Source: Planctomycetaceae bacterium UBA969 (GTDB lineage: Bacteria > Planctomycetota > Planctomycetia > Gemmatales > Gemmataceae). Taken from it: 5,915 nucleotides of DNA. The notes under the pieces were generated by a model. It was given only the letters and a program-made list of their open reading frames with translations. It searched no databases and was not told where the DNA came from. The stretch is taken from the NCBI GenBank assembly GCA_002303765.1, contig DBCB01000099.1:211-6125 (forward strand). Reading direction: 5' to 3'. Below are positions 1 to 5,915 of this stretch, one piece after another. A program made the position numbers and the translations under genes. Each line of letters begins with the position of its first letter. Position 1 is the first letter of the stretch.

Positions 1-63
1 TTCCTTCTTTACTTCAGGAGCCTTGTCTTCCTTCTTGGCTTCTTCCTTCTTTACTTCAGGAGC
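1..63 (-). repeat. In-gene tandem repeat, 42-base period
   Basis: Bases 1-21 and 43-63 are identical over 21 positions, a 42-base (14-codon) period that encodes APEVKKE on the minus strand each time. The rest of the unit, about 21 bases, is only loosely alike and is also Lys/Glu-rich. The array reaches the left edge, so the copy number cannot be seen. Confidence 0.75.
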
Positions 64-222
64 AGCAGTTTTCTTGCCTTCTTCCTTCTTGCCTTCTTCT
101 TTCTTAGCAGGAGCAACAGGAGCGCTCTTCTTTTCTTCCTTCTTTGGGGCTTCGCCACCACAGCCAACAACACCAGAAGCAATCACACCAGCGGTAATCA
201 TCAAAGCGTAGAACTTGTTCAC
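1..222 (-). CDS. Lys/Glu/Ala-rich putative lipoprotein, partial (C-terminus beyond left edge)
   Basis: The first 74 codons of a minus-strand gene are visible and the frame is still open at base 1. Translation from a GTG at 222-220 begins MNKFYALMITAGVIASG and continues VVGCGGEAPKK. This is a lipoprotein signal: a positive n-region (Lys3), a hydrophobic stretch, and a lipobox V-V-G-C with the lipidated Cys at residue 21. The mature part is almost only Lys, Glu, Ala, Pro and Gly, with KKEEG repeated twice and APEVKKE recurring at a 14-residue spacing. No globular domain is visible. The GTG start is preferred over the in-frame ATG at codon 8 because it keeps the charged n-region and has an AGGAAG ribosome site 6 bases upstream. 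I infer a charged, probably disordered, membrane-anchored protein facing the periplasm. Function is unknown. Such tails can act as spacers or bind envelope polymers, but nothing here shows which. Confidence 0.8.
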   Translation of the reverse strand, partial: MNKFYALMITAGVIASGVVGCGGEAPKKEEKKSAPVAPAKKEEGKKEEGKKTAAPEVKKEEAKKEDKAPEVKKE

Positions 223-228
223 AGTAGT

Positions 229-234
229 CTTCCT
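229..234 (-). promoter_or_regulatory. Ribosome binding site of the lipoprotein gene
   Basis: On the minus strand AGGAAG lies 6 bases before the GTG at 222-220. It supports the GTG over the internal ATG as the start. Confidence 0.6.
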
Positions 235-394
235 TTCGAACAGTAATAAATCAACAGTAAAGTTGTTTTAAACAAAAGCCCCTTTGGCCTTTATCTATAT
301 GTATTAGAATGCAATCGATGAGAGCAAATTCCTAGCAAAATCTTAGAAAAATTTCATATTTCTTCATAAATTATTCTCGAAATGTAAACTTGTA

Positions 395-580
395 ATGCCT
401 CATATTAAAATTGGCATCTCAACGAGATATCGCCTGCCAACATTTAAAAACAAAATTTTTACCTTAATAATGCCTGCGAGAGCCCTCCCTGCCCGCCCAT
501 TCACCCTGTTTTCACGCTTAACTTTTACGGTTGCGCTTGGCCTAATCGTTTTAATTTGCTATGCCCTAGGCAATTGTTGA
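395..580 (+). CDS. Doubtful small ORF with a C-terminal membrane segment (61 aa)
   Basis: A 61-codon ORF ends 31 bases before the start of the large exported protein. Its last 20 residues form one hydrophobic segment (LTFTVALGLIVLICYALG, then NC), preceded by basic residues. That is the shape of a small single-pass membrane protein. An internal ATG at 470 would give a 36-residue version that starts where the DNA stops being AT-rich. Neither start has a recognisable Shine-Dalgarno sequence, and I do not recognise the protein. If real, it could share a transcript with the downstream gene, since no terminator lies between. It could equally be chance: a stop-free stretch of this length is common, and hydrophobic segments arise easily from T-rich codons. 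Confidence 0.2.
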   Translation: MPHIKIGISTRYRLPTFKNKIFTLIMPARALPARPFTLFSRLTFTVALGLIVLICYALGNC

Positions 581-599
581 TCAATTTACCTCAGTCGGT

Positions 600-605
600 A
601 AGGAG
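600..605 (+). promoter_or_regulatory. Strong Shine-Dalgarno fixing a GTG start
   Basis: AAGGAG is followed by a 6-base spacer (TGCCCC) and then GTG at 612. This is the best ribosome site in the window. It places the start of the 929-residue protein directly before its signal peptide. Confidence 0.75.
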
Positions 606-611
606 TGCCCC

Positions 612-3401
612 GTGAGGCATAGCTTATTATCAAAATGGTTAGGCGTGTTTATTTTCCTTTTGTGTTTGAAAGTATTTGTATTTGCTCAACAGGTACTGCA
701 ATTCGGCTTTGAAGGAAAAGAAACATTCTTTCGACAGGGGAAATCCGATGCTAGTATCGCACTAATTAAACATCAACTTTCAGATGAATCTGCCCACACC
801 GGACAGAAGAGCGAACTCATTCAATTCACTGCAGGAAATGGCCAATTTGCTCATTTCTTTTACGACTTCGGACAGGCTCAGGTTACCGATGAACTCAATA
901 TCAGTCTTTGGGTGAAAGCCAACCGCCCAGGGATGCAACTTTTCTGCAGAGTTGTTCTCCCCAAAGAGCGCGACCCTAAGAATCTTGACCAGCCATTAAC
1001 ACTCACCATGAAAGGTGACATTTACCAATTAACCGGGCGATGGCAACAACTCACACTGCGTCAACCCATGAAAAGATTACGCGAGCAAGTGAATCTGTAT
1101 CGCGCTGAAACAGGTAGGGACCCTGTAATGGCAGATGCTTATGTGGATCGCCTATTTTTGAATTTATATGGTGGTCCTGGGCAAACCGATGTCTGGATTG
1201 ATGACATGGAAATCGGCCCTGTCTTAGAGCAGAAAGCCTCCTCTTCACCTAAAACTCCTGAAGAAGTTCCGGGGAAAACCCTTACACGCCGTAGCTCTGA
1301 AGTGCAGCTTAAAGGTACCCAGTTATTAGTTAGCGGGCAAAAATTCTTTTTGCGGGGCATCAGGCATACAGGTACCCCACTCAAAACTTTAAGAGATGCA
1401 GGATTCAACACGGTTTGGCTAGATGAATCGGTTGCTAATTCCACTTTAGAAGAAGCTGTTAATCAAGGGTTTTGGATTGTTCCCATGATGCAACTTCCAG
1501 GCGCAGACGATTCGAACGGGGTGCCAGCCCAACTTACAAGCCAGCAGGCCGTGGGTAAAAAAGTTGCTAGATTTCTAGAGCAGGAAGCAGTGCTTTGCTG
1601 GGATCTGGGTAGCAACCTTCAGTTTGAAAAAAACAGTTTGGTAAGTAGGTCTGCGCAATCACTACGAAACGCAGACCCAACGCGGCCGCTTGCAGCTGAT
1701 GTCTGGGATGGCTTCCAACGCTACTCGCGTAGTGTCGATCAGATCATGTTAGGTGCTCACCGCTGGCCTTTGTTCACAACCATGGAACTCCCCGCTTATC
1801 GCGATTGGTTGTTGCAAAAAAGAAGGCTGGCACAGCCCGGTACCTACACTTGGACTTGGATACAAACTCACCTTCCCGACTGGTATCTTCAATATGTTTC
1901 TGCGAAAGATGTACAAACAAAAATTGATGAACCCAGCGGCCCGCACCCCGAACAAATACGGTTGCTGACATACGCTGCCATTGGCGCAGGTTGCAAAGGT
2001 GTTGGCTTTTGGTCCGACAAATTCCTTGCAGATAGCCACGGTGGCAGAGATCGCCTACTCGCCTTGGCATTATTAAACCAAGAGCTTCAATTACTTGAAC
2101 CCATTCTTGTTGAAACCGAAGAGCCTACTTGGGTTGATACTTCCCTGCCCGATGTTAAAGCAGCAATTTTGCGCAGCGAAAAGGGCATTCTCGTCCTTCC
2201 CATGTGGATGGGCAAAGGTACACAGTTTGTACCTCCGCAAGGCGGCGCAACCGAACTTTCCATTATCATTCCTCAAGCACCGATTGGATGCCAAGCTTGG
2301 GAAGTTACCCCCGGGCAAGTTAAATCTATCCCTTGGAAACGCGTGGTGGGCGGGATTAAAGTAACAATCAAAGAATTCAGCCTAGCAACGCCCGTGGTAT
2401 TAACTTCCGACCTCAGCCCTACAGGGTTGGTAGTTCGCTGGCAGGATCTGCAACGAAAAATGGCCAAGCTTTCCGCCCAGTGGGCACACGACTTGGCAGA
2501 GGAAGAATTCACCAAGGTTATAACGGTCCAAACTAAGCTTGAATCTTCAGGCAAGCATCTTGCTGATTCTCAAATGCTTTTGAAGAAATCGCGTGAATAT
2601 ATAAATGAAAGCCTTAATCATAGGCGTAACGGCGAATACGCTGAAGCCTATGCTACAGCACAGCGGGCCCTTAGGCCTCTGCGCATTCTTATGCGAACCG
2701 CTTGGGAACAAGCCTTGCGCGATCTTGATTCCCCTGTCGCTACTCCTTATTCAATCAGCTTTTTCTCTCTGCCCGACCATTACAAGTTTTGGGAAGAAAT
2801 CAAAGCTGCAAAGCTTTTAGAAAATGTTTTGCCTGATGGTGACTTTGAACTTGCTGCTGATAAAGTTCCCCAAGGTTGGGTGGTACAGGAAGTGCCCTCT
2901 TTAGATGAAATCAATCAAACGGCTCGCAGGGTTGCCGATGCTGCAAGAAGTGGCAAGCAATCTTTAATGCTGCAGATTACACCCAAAAACCCTCTTCTAC
3001 CTCAAGCAGCACTAGAGCGTGCTTTTCTAGGCATTTATAGCCCTGCTGTTAAAATGCAACCAGGTAGCCTCGTACGTATTTCCGGATGGGTCAAAATTCC
3101 TAGGGAAATCAAAGGCTCTGCTGATGGAGCATTATTCTTTGACTCTGCAGGCGGCGAACCCTTGGGCATCCGGCTTACCGCTGCTACAGATTGGCGCCAT
3201 TACACCTTCTATCGCAGGGTGCCTAATACTGGTGTGATTAATGTCACTTTGGCTTTAACCGGTTTGGGAACTGTTTATTACGACGATTGGAAAATTGAGC
3301 CGCTGGCGGAAACTAATCCGCCAGCCATCGCTGATCAAAACCAACCCGTCAACACTACCGGCATAAAACCGATAGCGATTGATTCTCAAAGTAAACCATA
3401 A
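612..3401 (+). CDS. Large exported glycoside-hydrolase-like protein with two carbohydrate-binding-like domains
   Basis: This 929-residue protein is complete, with a GTG start. Residues 1-25 are a type I signal peptide (basic n-region, hydrophobic core, VFA before Gln26), so it should be exported. Residues about 28-204 look like a jelly-roll module ending in [11 protein letters not shown], a typical last strand of galactose-binding-like folds. A Ser/Pro/Glu linker follows (205-230). Residues about 231-500 resemble the clan GH-A TIM barrel: [16 protein letters not shown], then [23 protein letters not shown] at 329-336 and GFWSDKF at 465-471. A beta-rich part (505-600), a charged helical region (605-705) and a second jelly roll (about 733-897, from NVLPDGDFE to [11 protein letters not shown]) follow, then a Pro/Asn-rich tail. 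I see no Asn-Glu acid/base pair where LGSNL lies, and Gln418 sits near the place expected for the nucleophile. It may bind glycans rather than cleave them. Fold assignment is by pattern only and the substrate is unknown. The last 16 bases overlap the convergent dapA. Confidence 0.85.
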   Translation: MRHSLLSKWLGVFIFLLCLKVFVFAQQVLQFGFEGKETFFRQGKSDASIALIKHQLSDESAHTGQKSELIQFTAGNGQFAHFFYDFGQAQVTDELNISLWVKANRPGMQLFCRVVLPKERDPKNLDQPLTLTMKGDIYQLTGRWQQLTLRQPMKRLREQVNLYRAETGRDPVMADAYVDRLFLNLYGGPGQTDVWIDDMEIGPVLEQKASSSPKTPEEVPGKTLTRRSSEVQLKGTQLLVSGQKFFLRGIRHTGTPLKTLRDAGFNTVWLDESVANSTLEEAVNQGFWIVPMMQLPGADDSNGVPAQLTSQQAVGKKVARFLEQEAVLCWDLGSNLQFEKNSLVSRSAQSLRNADPTRPLAADVWDGFQRYSRSVDQIMLGAHRWPLFTTMELPAYRDWLLQKRRLAQPGTYTWTWIQTHLPDWYLQYVSAKDVQTKIDEPSGPHPEQIRLLTYAAIGAGCKGVGFWSDKFLADSHGGRDRLLALALLNQELQLLEPILVETEEPTWVDTSLPDVKAAILRSEKGILVLPMWMGKGTQFVPPQGGATELSIIIPQAPIGCQAWEVTPGQVKSIPWKRVVGGIKVTIKEFSLATPVVLTSDLSPTGLVVRWQDLQRKMAKLSAQWAHDLAEEEFTKVITVQTKLESSGKHLADSQMLLKKSREYINESLNHRRNGEYAEAYATAQRALRPLRILMRTAWEQALRDLDSPVATPYSISFFSLPDHYKFWEEIKAAKLLENVLPDGDFELAADKVPQGWVVQEVPSLDEINQTARRVADAARSGKQSLMLQITPKNPLLPQAALERAFLGIYSPAVKMQPGSLVRISGWVKIPREIKGSADGALFFDSAGGEPLGIRLTAATDWRHYTFYRRVPNTGVINVTLALTGLGTVYYDDWKIEPLAETNPPAIADQNQPVNTTGIKPIAIDSQSKP
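3302..3325 (-). terminator. Candidate dapA terminator hairpin inside the opposing gene
   Basis: GCTGGCGGA (3302-3310) and TCCGCCAGC (3317-3325) form a perfect 9-bp, mostly GC stem with a 6-base loop. It begins 60 bases past the dapA stop on the minus strand. Downstream on that strand only a TTTT run follows, about 7 bases after the stem, so it is not a textbook intrinsic terminator. On the plus strand there is no T run after it. It lies in the codons for the Pro/Asn-rich tail of the 929-residue protein (about residues 897-905). Confidence 0.4.
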
Positions 3402-4276
3402 GCCTTCAGGGATTGACTTACTTTATTAACCCCTGCTTCATCAAGTTCGTACAGGGGTAGCCTTACTTCGCCTGTGTCACGGCCCAGTAGTCGCATGGCT
3501 GCTTTTACAGGGATAGGATTAGTTGCAACGCCTAAAAGATCTTTGCAAAGGCTAAACAGTTTCTTGTGCAAGGTTCGGGCTTCTTCAAGTTTGCCATCGT
3601 TAAATGCTTTTACCAAAGCTTTCATATCTTTGGGAATGATATTGGCAACTACCGAAACCACACCTTTTCCACCAATACTCATCAAGGGCAAAGTAAGACT
3701 ATCATCGCCACTTAAAATGGTGAGATCACATCCACATGCAATCTGAGTTGCCTGATCCATACTGCCTGTAGCTTCTTTTATTGCAACAATTTGAGGTAAT
3801 TCTGCAAGCCTGATAATTGTTTCAGGAAAAATATTAGAACCCGTTCTGCCTGGAATATTATAAACAACAATAGGCAGGCCAACTTCTTCAGCAACGGCTT
3901 TGTAATGGCGATAATACCCTTCTTGGGTTGGTTTATTGTAATAGGGGCCTACAAGGAGTGAGCCATCAGCGCCAGCTTTTTTAGCATGCTTGGTCAAGCG
4001 GACTGCTTCTTTGGTTGAGTTTGAACCGGTGCCTGCCATGACTTTCAAACGGCCCGCGGCCTGCTGAACAACAGTATTGATTACTTTGTCATGCTCATCA
4101 TGGTCAAGGGTTGGAGATTCGCCCGTTGTGCCTACAGGTGCAATACAATCGGTGCCCTGCTCTGCGTGCCAATCGACCAGCTTTTTCAGAGCAACATAAT
4201 CAACTTCGCCATTCTTGAATGGGGTGATGATTGCCACCGTTACGCCAGCAAATTGTTCGCCCTTGGTCTTTGCCAT
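3386..4276 (-). CDS. dapA: 4-hydroxy-tetrahydrodipicolinate synthase
   Basis: This complete 296-residue protein (292 in E. coli) condenses pyruvate with aspartate-semialdehyde in the cytoplasm, the first committed step to diaminopimelate and lysine. The (beta/alpha)8 aldolase fold is recognisable throughout. By alignment with E. coli DapA the active site is intact: Lys167 in IKEATG forms the Schiff base, with Tyr139 ([10 protein letters not shown]), Thr50-Thr51 (VGTTGES), Tyr113 (GPYYNKP) and substrate-carboxylate-binding Arg144. Most lysine feedback positions also match: Ser54, His59, His62, Asn86, Glu90 and Tyr112, with Pro55 replacing an Ala. The ATG at 4276 has AGGAGA (4282-4287) 5 bases upstream. 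The gene stands alone, divergent from the HAD gene and tail-to-tail with the 929-residue gene. N-acetylneuraminate lyase and other superfamily members are less likely given the residue-for-residue match. Confidence 0.96.
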   Translation of the reverse strand: MAKTKGEQFAGVTVAIITPFKNGEVDYVALKKLVDWHAEQGTDCIAPVGTTGESPTLDHDEHDKVINTVVQQAAGRLKVMAGTGSNSTKEAVRLTKHAKKAGADGSLLVGPYYNKPTQEGYYRHYKAVAEEVGLPIVVYNIPGRTGSNIFPETIIRLAELPQIVAIKEATGSMDQATQIACGCDLTILSGDDSLTLPLMSIGGKGVVSVVANIIPKDMKALVKAFNDGKLEEARTLHKKLFSLCKDLLGVATNPIPVKAAMRLLGRDTGEVRLPLYELDEAGVNKVSQSLKAYGLL

Positions 4277-4365
4277 CTTCTTCTCCTAGCACTTTCTTCA
4301 AAAAAACAAACGGTTCATGTGCCATAGTTTACCATGGCAAACCGCCTTGTCGAAATTATTCCTGT

Positions 4366-4371
4366 AGTATA
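4366..4371 (-). promoter_or_regulatory. Candidate extended -10 element for dapA
   Basis: The minus strand reads TGTTATACT, an extended -10 (TGn followed by TATACT, one mismatch to TATAAT). Transcription would start near 4359 and leave a leader of about 80 bases. No good -35 hexamer is visible, which is tolerable for extended -10 promoters. The element lies inside an inverted repeat, CCTGT/ACAGG (4361-4376), a possible operator position. Confidence 0.35.
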
Positions 4372-4375
4372 ACAG

Positions 4376-4414
4376 GTATGAGTTTCGCCAGCATATATCC
4401 TATGATTCTCATAC
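4376..4414. repeat. Inverted repeat in the dapA/HAD divergent promoter region
   Basis: GTATGAG (4376-4382) and CTCATAC (4408-4414) are perfect 7-bp inverted arms, 25 bases apart. A further ATGAG copy lies at 4423-4427 and pairs with the same CTCAT. The arms flank the possible HAD -10 hexamer, so they could be regulator half-sites or chance. Confidence 0.35.
4401..4406 (+). promoter_or_regulatory. Possible -10 element for the HAD hydrolase gene
   Basis: TATGAT (one mismatch to TATAAT) lies about 50 bases before the ATG at 4457. No matching -35 element is seen about 17 bases upstream, so this is a weak assignment. Confidence 0.2.
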
Positions 4415-4456
4415 GGAACGGCATGAGTCTAAATCGAAATTTGATGAGCAATAAAC

Positions 4457-5119
4457 ATGATAAAAAAACCAAGCGTAGTATTCTTTGATGCTGTCGGAAC
4501 TCTTTTAAAACCAGCAACCCCTGTTGATGAAACCTATCATCTTTATGGCAACAAGCATGGTTCTACTATTTCCAAAGATAGTATTCAAAACCTGTTTTAC
4601 GAATCTTTTAAAAAAGAAGAATTGAAAGATGTGAGCCTAGATTGCAAAACGAATGAAGCAAGAGAATTCGAACGCTGGGAATTGATAGTATCAGAATGCT
4701 TTCCCGATCTAAAAAACACCACTCCCATCTTCAAAGATCTTTTCCAACATTATGCCCAGCCCAACGCTTGGGACCTTTATCCCGGCACAATCCCTATTCT
4801 TAAGTTTCTTGAAAATGCTGGAATTGACTGGGGAATCGCATCAAACTTCGACCTCAGACTGCAATCGATTGTCAAAAGCAAACCAGAACTATGCAATTGC
4901 AAATGGCTCATCATCAGTTCGCTGGTTGGTTATAAAAAGCCTTCCAATCATTTCTTTGAACATCTGAAAACATCATCGGGAAATTCATTTGATAAAATTC
5001 TGATGGTGGGCGATAGCCCAGAAAACGACATTCACCCAGCAAAAGAATTGGGGATACAAACATTCGAAATCAAGGAAGGCCAATCGCTAGAAGACCTGCT
5101 TCAACTTTTGGGAAGATAG
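4457..5119 (+). CDS. HAD-superfamily hydrolase (subfamily IA type)
   Basis: This complete 220-residue protein carries all four HAD motifs. Motif I is FFDAVGTL with nucleophile Asp11; the usual second Asp is Val13, as in haloacid-dehalogenase-like and REG-2/HDHD3-like members that have FDAxGTL. Motif II is GIASNFD with Ser129. Motif III is GYKKPS with Lys161. Motif IV is MVGDSPENDI with Asp186 and Asp191, which hold magnesium. Residues about 16-100 form a helical cap of the C1 type, including FERWELIVSECF. The motifs fit a cytosolic phosphatase or dehalogenase, but the substrate cannot be told. The loss of the usual general acid/base Asp at position 13 makes classical phosphatase turnover less certain. 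The ATG at 4457 gives the expected short lead into motif I, though its ribosome site is poor. The gene is clearly more AT-rich (about 40% G+C on sampled lines) than its neighbours. Its end overlaps the next gene by 19 bases. Confidence 0.88.
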   Translation: MIKKPSVVFFDAVGTLLKPATPVDETYHLYGNKHGSTISKDSIQNLFYESFKKEELKDVSLDCKTNEAREFERWELIVSECFPDLKNTTPIFKDLFQHYAQPNAWDLYPGTIPILKFLENAGIDWGIASNFDLRLQSIVKSKPELCNCKWLIISSLVGYKKPSNHFFEHLKTSSGNSFDKILMVGDSPENDIHPAKELGIQTFEIKEGQSLEDLLQLLGR

Positions 5120-5915
5120 CATTTAGGAAGTTCAGCCCCTGCAACATAACTTAGTTTGCCGATTTTGCACATCTGATAAACATTAATTCTGAAATCTGGG
5201 CATGTACTAACAAGGCAATAGGCATCTGCAGGTGAAAAGCCATAGGTCGATATCAACCAATCCATGAGAAAAATGGTAGCCTGATGCACAGCTTCTTCCA
5301 AGGGCCTGTAAGCATGAATTGCAATGATCGAACTGGGAGTTTCAATGCGCATACCGGGGGGCCTTTTCCCTTTGATGATATCGAAGGAAAGTCGCACCGT
5401 TGATTGAGTTTCTGCAGCAGTTCCCGTGTATTCGGTATCGCCCTGGCTGGCGTGAACATCTCCAAGATAGAAGAGGCCACCAGGATGATAAACAGGAAGA
5501 AAAACCTTATTCCCCGGCTTGCAATCGCGGATATCCACATTCCCGCCCCAATCGCCCTGCCCATCAATACTGGTTGCAACTTCGCGATCAGGTGCAACGC
5601 CTAGGGTTCCAACAAAAGGAGTAATGGGCCAAGAAATTTTATCGTTAAAATGAAGAGTACCATCCATGGTTGTGCCACTTGGGCCAACCGAATGTTTAAA
5701 AACCATAGTGGTGTATTCGCTAGAAAGTTCGGGCCAACGAGTAGATTCTCCCAATGGGCCCCGTTTCGGCCCAATCGCAACCCACGAAGTTTTTTCAACT
5801 TCAATTTCATGAATATTTACAACAAGAGTATCACCACGCTCTAGGCCCTCGATAAAAACCGGCCCCGCAATAGGGTTGGCAAGAGGTGGAACCCGATCAA
5901 AACCCGGGCGATTTC
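5101..5915 (-). CDS. Acetamidase/formamidase family protein, partial (N-terminus beyond right edge)
   Basis: The frame is open from the right edge to the TGA at 5103-5101, giving 270 residues in view. The family (FmdA/AmdA) hydrolyses short amides such as formamide or acetamide to ammonia and the acid. Family signatures visible in order are NPIAGPVFIEG, GDTLVVNIHEIEVE, GPLGE, the long central block FLPVYHPGGLFYLGDVHAS followed by QGDTEYTGTAAE, and the C-terminal SPADAYCLVSTCPDFRINV. The conserved His, Asp and Glu residues of GDVHASQGDTE are present. Members of the short type are about 300 residues, so perhaps 20-50 N-terminal residues are missing. A TTG at 5754 is in frame, but strong family similarity continues upstream of it, so it is not the start. 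No signal peptide can be judged. Substrate range is inferred from the family only, and many members are uncharacterised. It is convergent with the HAD gene. Confidence 0.9.
   Translation of the reverse strand, partial: NRPGFDRVPPLANPIAGPVFIEGLERGDTLVVNIHEIEVEKTSWVAIGPKRGPLGESTRWPELSSEYTTMVFKHSVGPSGTTMDGTLHFNDKISWPITPFVGTLGVAPDREVATSIDGQGDWGGNVDIRDCKPGNKVFLPVYHPGGLFYLGDVHASQGDTEYTGTAAETQSTVRLSFDIIKGKRPPGMRIETPSSIIAIHAYRPLEEAVHQATIFLMDWLISTYGFSPADAYCLVSTCPDFRINVYQMCKIGKLSYVAGAELPKCYLPKS

Larger units (their letters stand above)
223..611. other. Divergent intergenic region, AT-rich, with short repeats
   Basis: This 389-base stretch separates two divergently transcribed genes and should hold both promoters. 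I cannot assign convincing -35/-10 pairs on either strand. On the lipoprotein side AACAGTAA occurs twice, at 239-246 and 253-260 (14-base period). A 6-bp inverted repeat TTGTTT/AAACAA with a one-base centre lies at 263-275. On the other side ATGCC/GGCAT (395-399, 413-417) and ATCTC/GAGAT with a 3-base loop (416-428) can form small, mutually exclusive hairpins. TTGATCAA at 577-584 is a perfect palindrome. Bases 240-470 are very AT-rich. From 470 on the composition becomes more like coding DNA, where a small ORF lies. Confidence 0.6.

Noticed and set aside
23..211. Plus-strand ORF of 62 codons rich in Ser and Phe
   Set aside because: It is the complement of the lipoprotein repeat. The minus strand has a signal peptide, lipobox and ribosome site, while this strand has none.
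276..294. AAAGCC...GGCCTTT as a terminator hairpin
   Set aside because: The stem needs a bulge, no T run follows, and it lies between divergent genes where no transcript ends.
1139..2554. Several minus-strand and alternate-frame ORFs of 60-100 codons inside the 929-residue gene
   Set aside because: They have Cys/Arg/Ser-rich shadow composition, no ribosome sites, and lie wholly inside a well-supported reading frame.
3474..3746. Plus-strand ORF of 90 codons opposite dapA
   Set aside because: It is antisense to a highly conserved enzyme and has no family resemblance.
4277..4360. Lysine riboswitch in the dapA leader
   Set aside because: The likely leader is only about 80 bases, too short for the lysine aptamer of roughly 170 bases, and I see none of its paired elements.
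5400..5624. Plus-strand ORF of 74 codons opposite the amidase-family gene
   Set aside because: It is a shadow of a conserved minus-strand protein, with no start signal.
5101..5754. Amidase-family gene starting at the TTG at 5754
   Set aside because: The frame stays open to the right edge, and conserved family segments (NPIAGPVFIEG, GDTLVVNIHEIE) lie upstream of that codon, so the true start is outside the window.
1..5915. A novel multi-gene system such as a defence island, mobile element or gene cluster
   Set aside because: The supported genes alternate in orientation and belong to unrelated housekeeping or general families. There are no transposases, integrases, terminal repeats or linked operons.

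Overview
The window holds four substantial genes, plus the start of a fifth and one doubtful small ORF. The base composition is moderate, near 50% G+C in the larger genes when counted by eye on sampled lines. A lipobox protein and a large signal-peptide protein point to a Gram-negative-type envelope. The large secreted protein has a jelly-roll / TIM-barrel / jelly-roll architecture of a kind I associate with Planctomycetota. Sparse operon structure and GTG starts fit that assignment but do not prove it. It is an inference from protein style only.

Layout from left to right. (1) Positions 1-222, minus strand: the N-terminal part of a Lys/Glu/Ala/Pro-rich lipoprotein that runs off the left edge and carries the beginning of a 14-residue tandem repeat. 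(2) Positions 223-611: an AT-rich divergent intergenic region with short repeats and a possible tiny membrane-protein ORF. (3) Positions 612-3401, plus strand: a 929-residue exported multidomain protein resembling glycoside hydrolases, but without an obvious catalytic glutamate pair. (4) Positions 3386-4276, minus strand: dapA, 4-hydroxy-tetrahydrodipicolinate synthase, with the complete active site and a nearly complete lysine feedback site. (5) Positions 4277-4456: a 180-base divergent promoter region with several short inverted repeats. (6) Positions 4457-5119, plus strand: a HAD-superfamily hydrolase of subfamily IA type, visibly more AT-rich than its neighbours. (7) Positions 5101-5915, minus strand: an acetamidase/formamidase family protein whose N-terminus lies beyond the right edge.

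No two adjacent genes run in the same direction, apart from the doubtful small ORF before the 929-residue gene, so there is no supported operon. Both convergent pairs overlap at their stop codons (16 and 19 bases), which leaves no room for ordinary intergenic terminators. A perfect 9-bp GC-rich hairpin inside the 3' end of the 929-residue gene lies where a dapA terminator would be expected on the opposite strand. Only dapA (lysine and diaminopimelate synthesis) has a pathway role that can be stated firmly. I see no mobile element, CRISPR array, tRNA, rRNA or defence system, and the window looks like ordinary chromosome.
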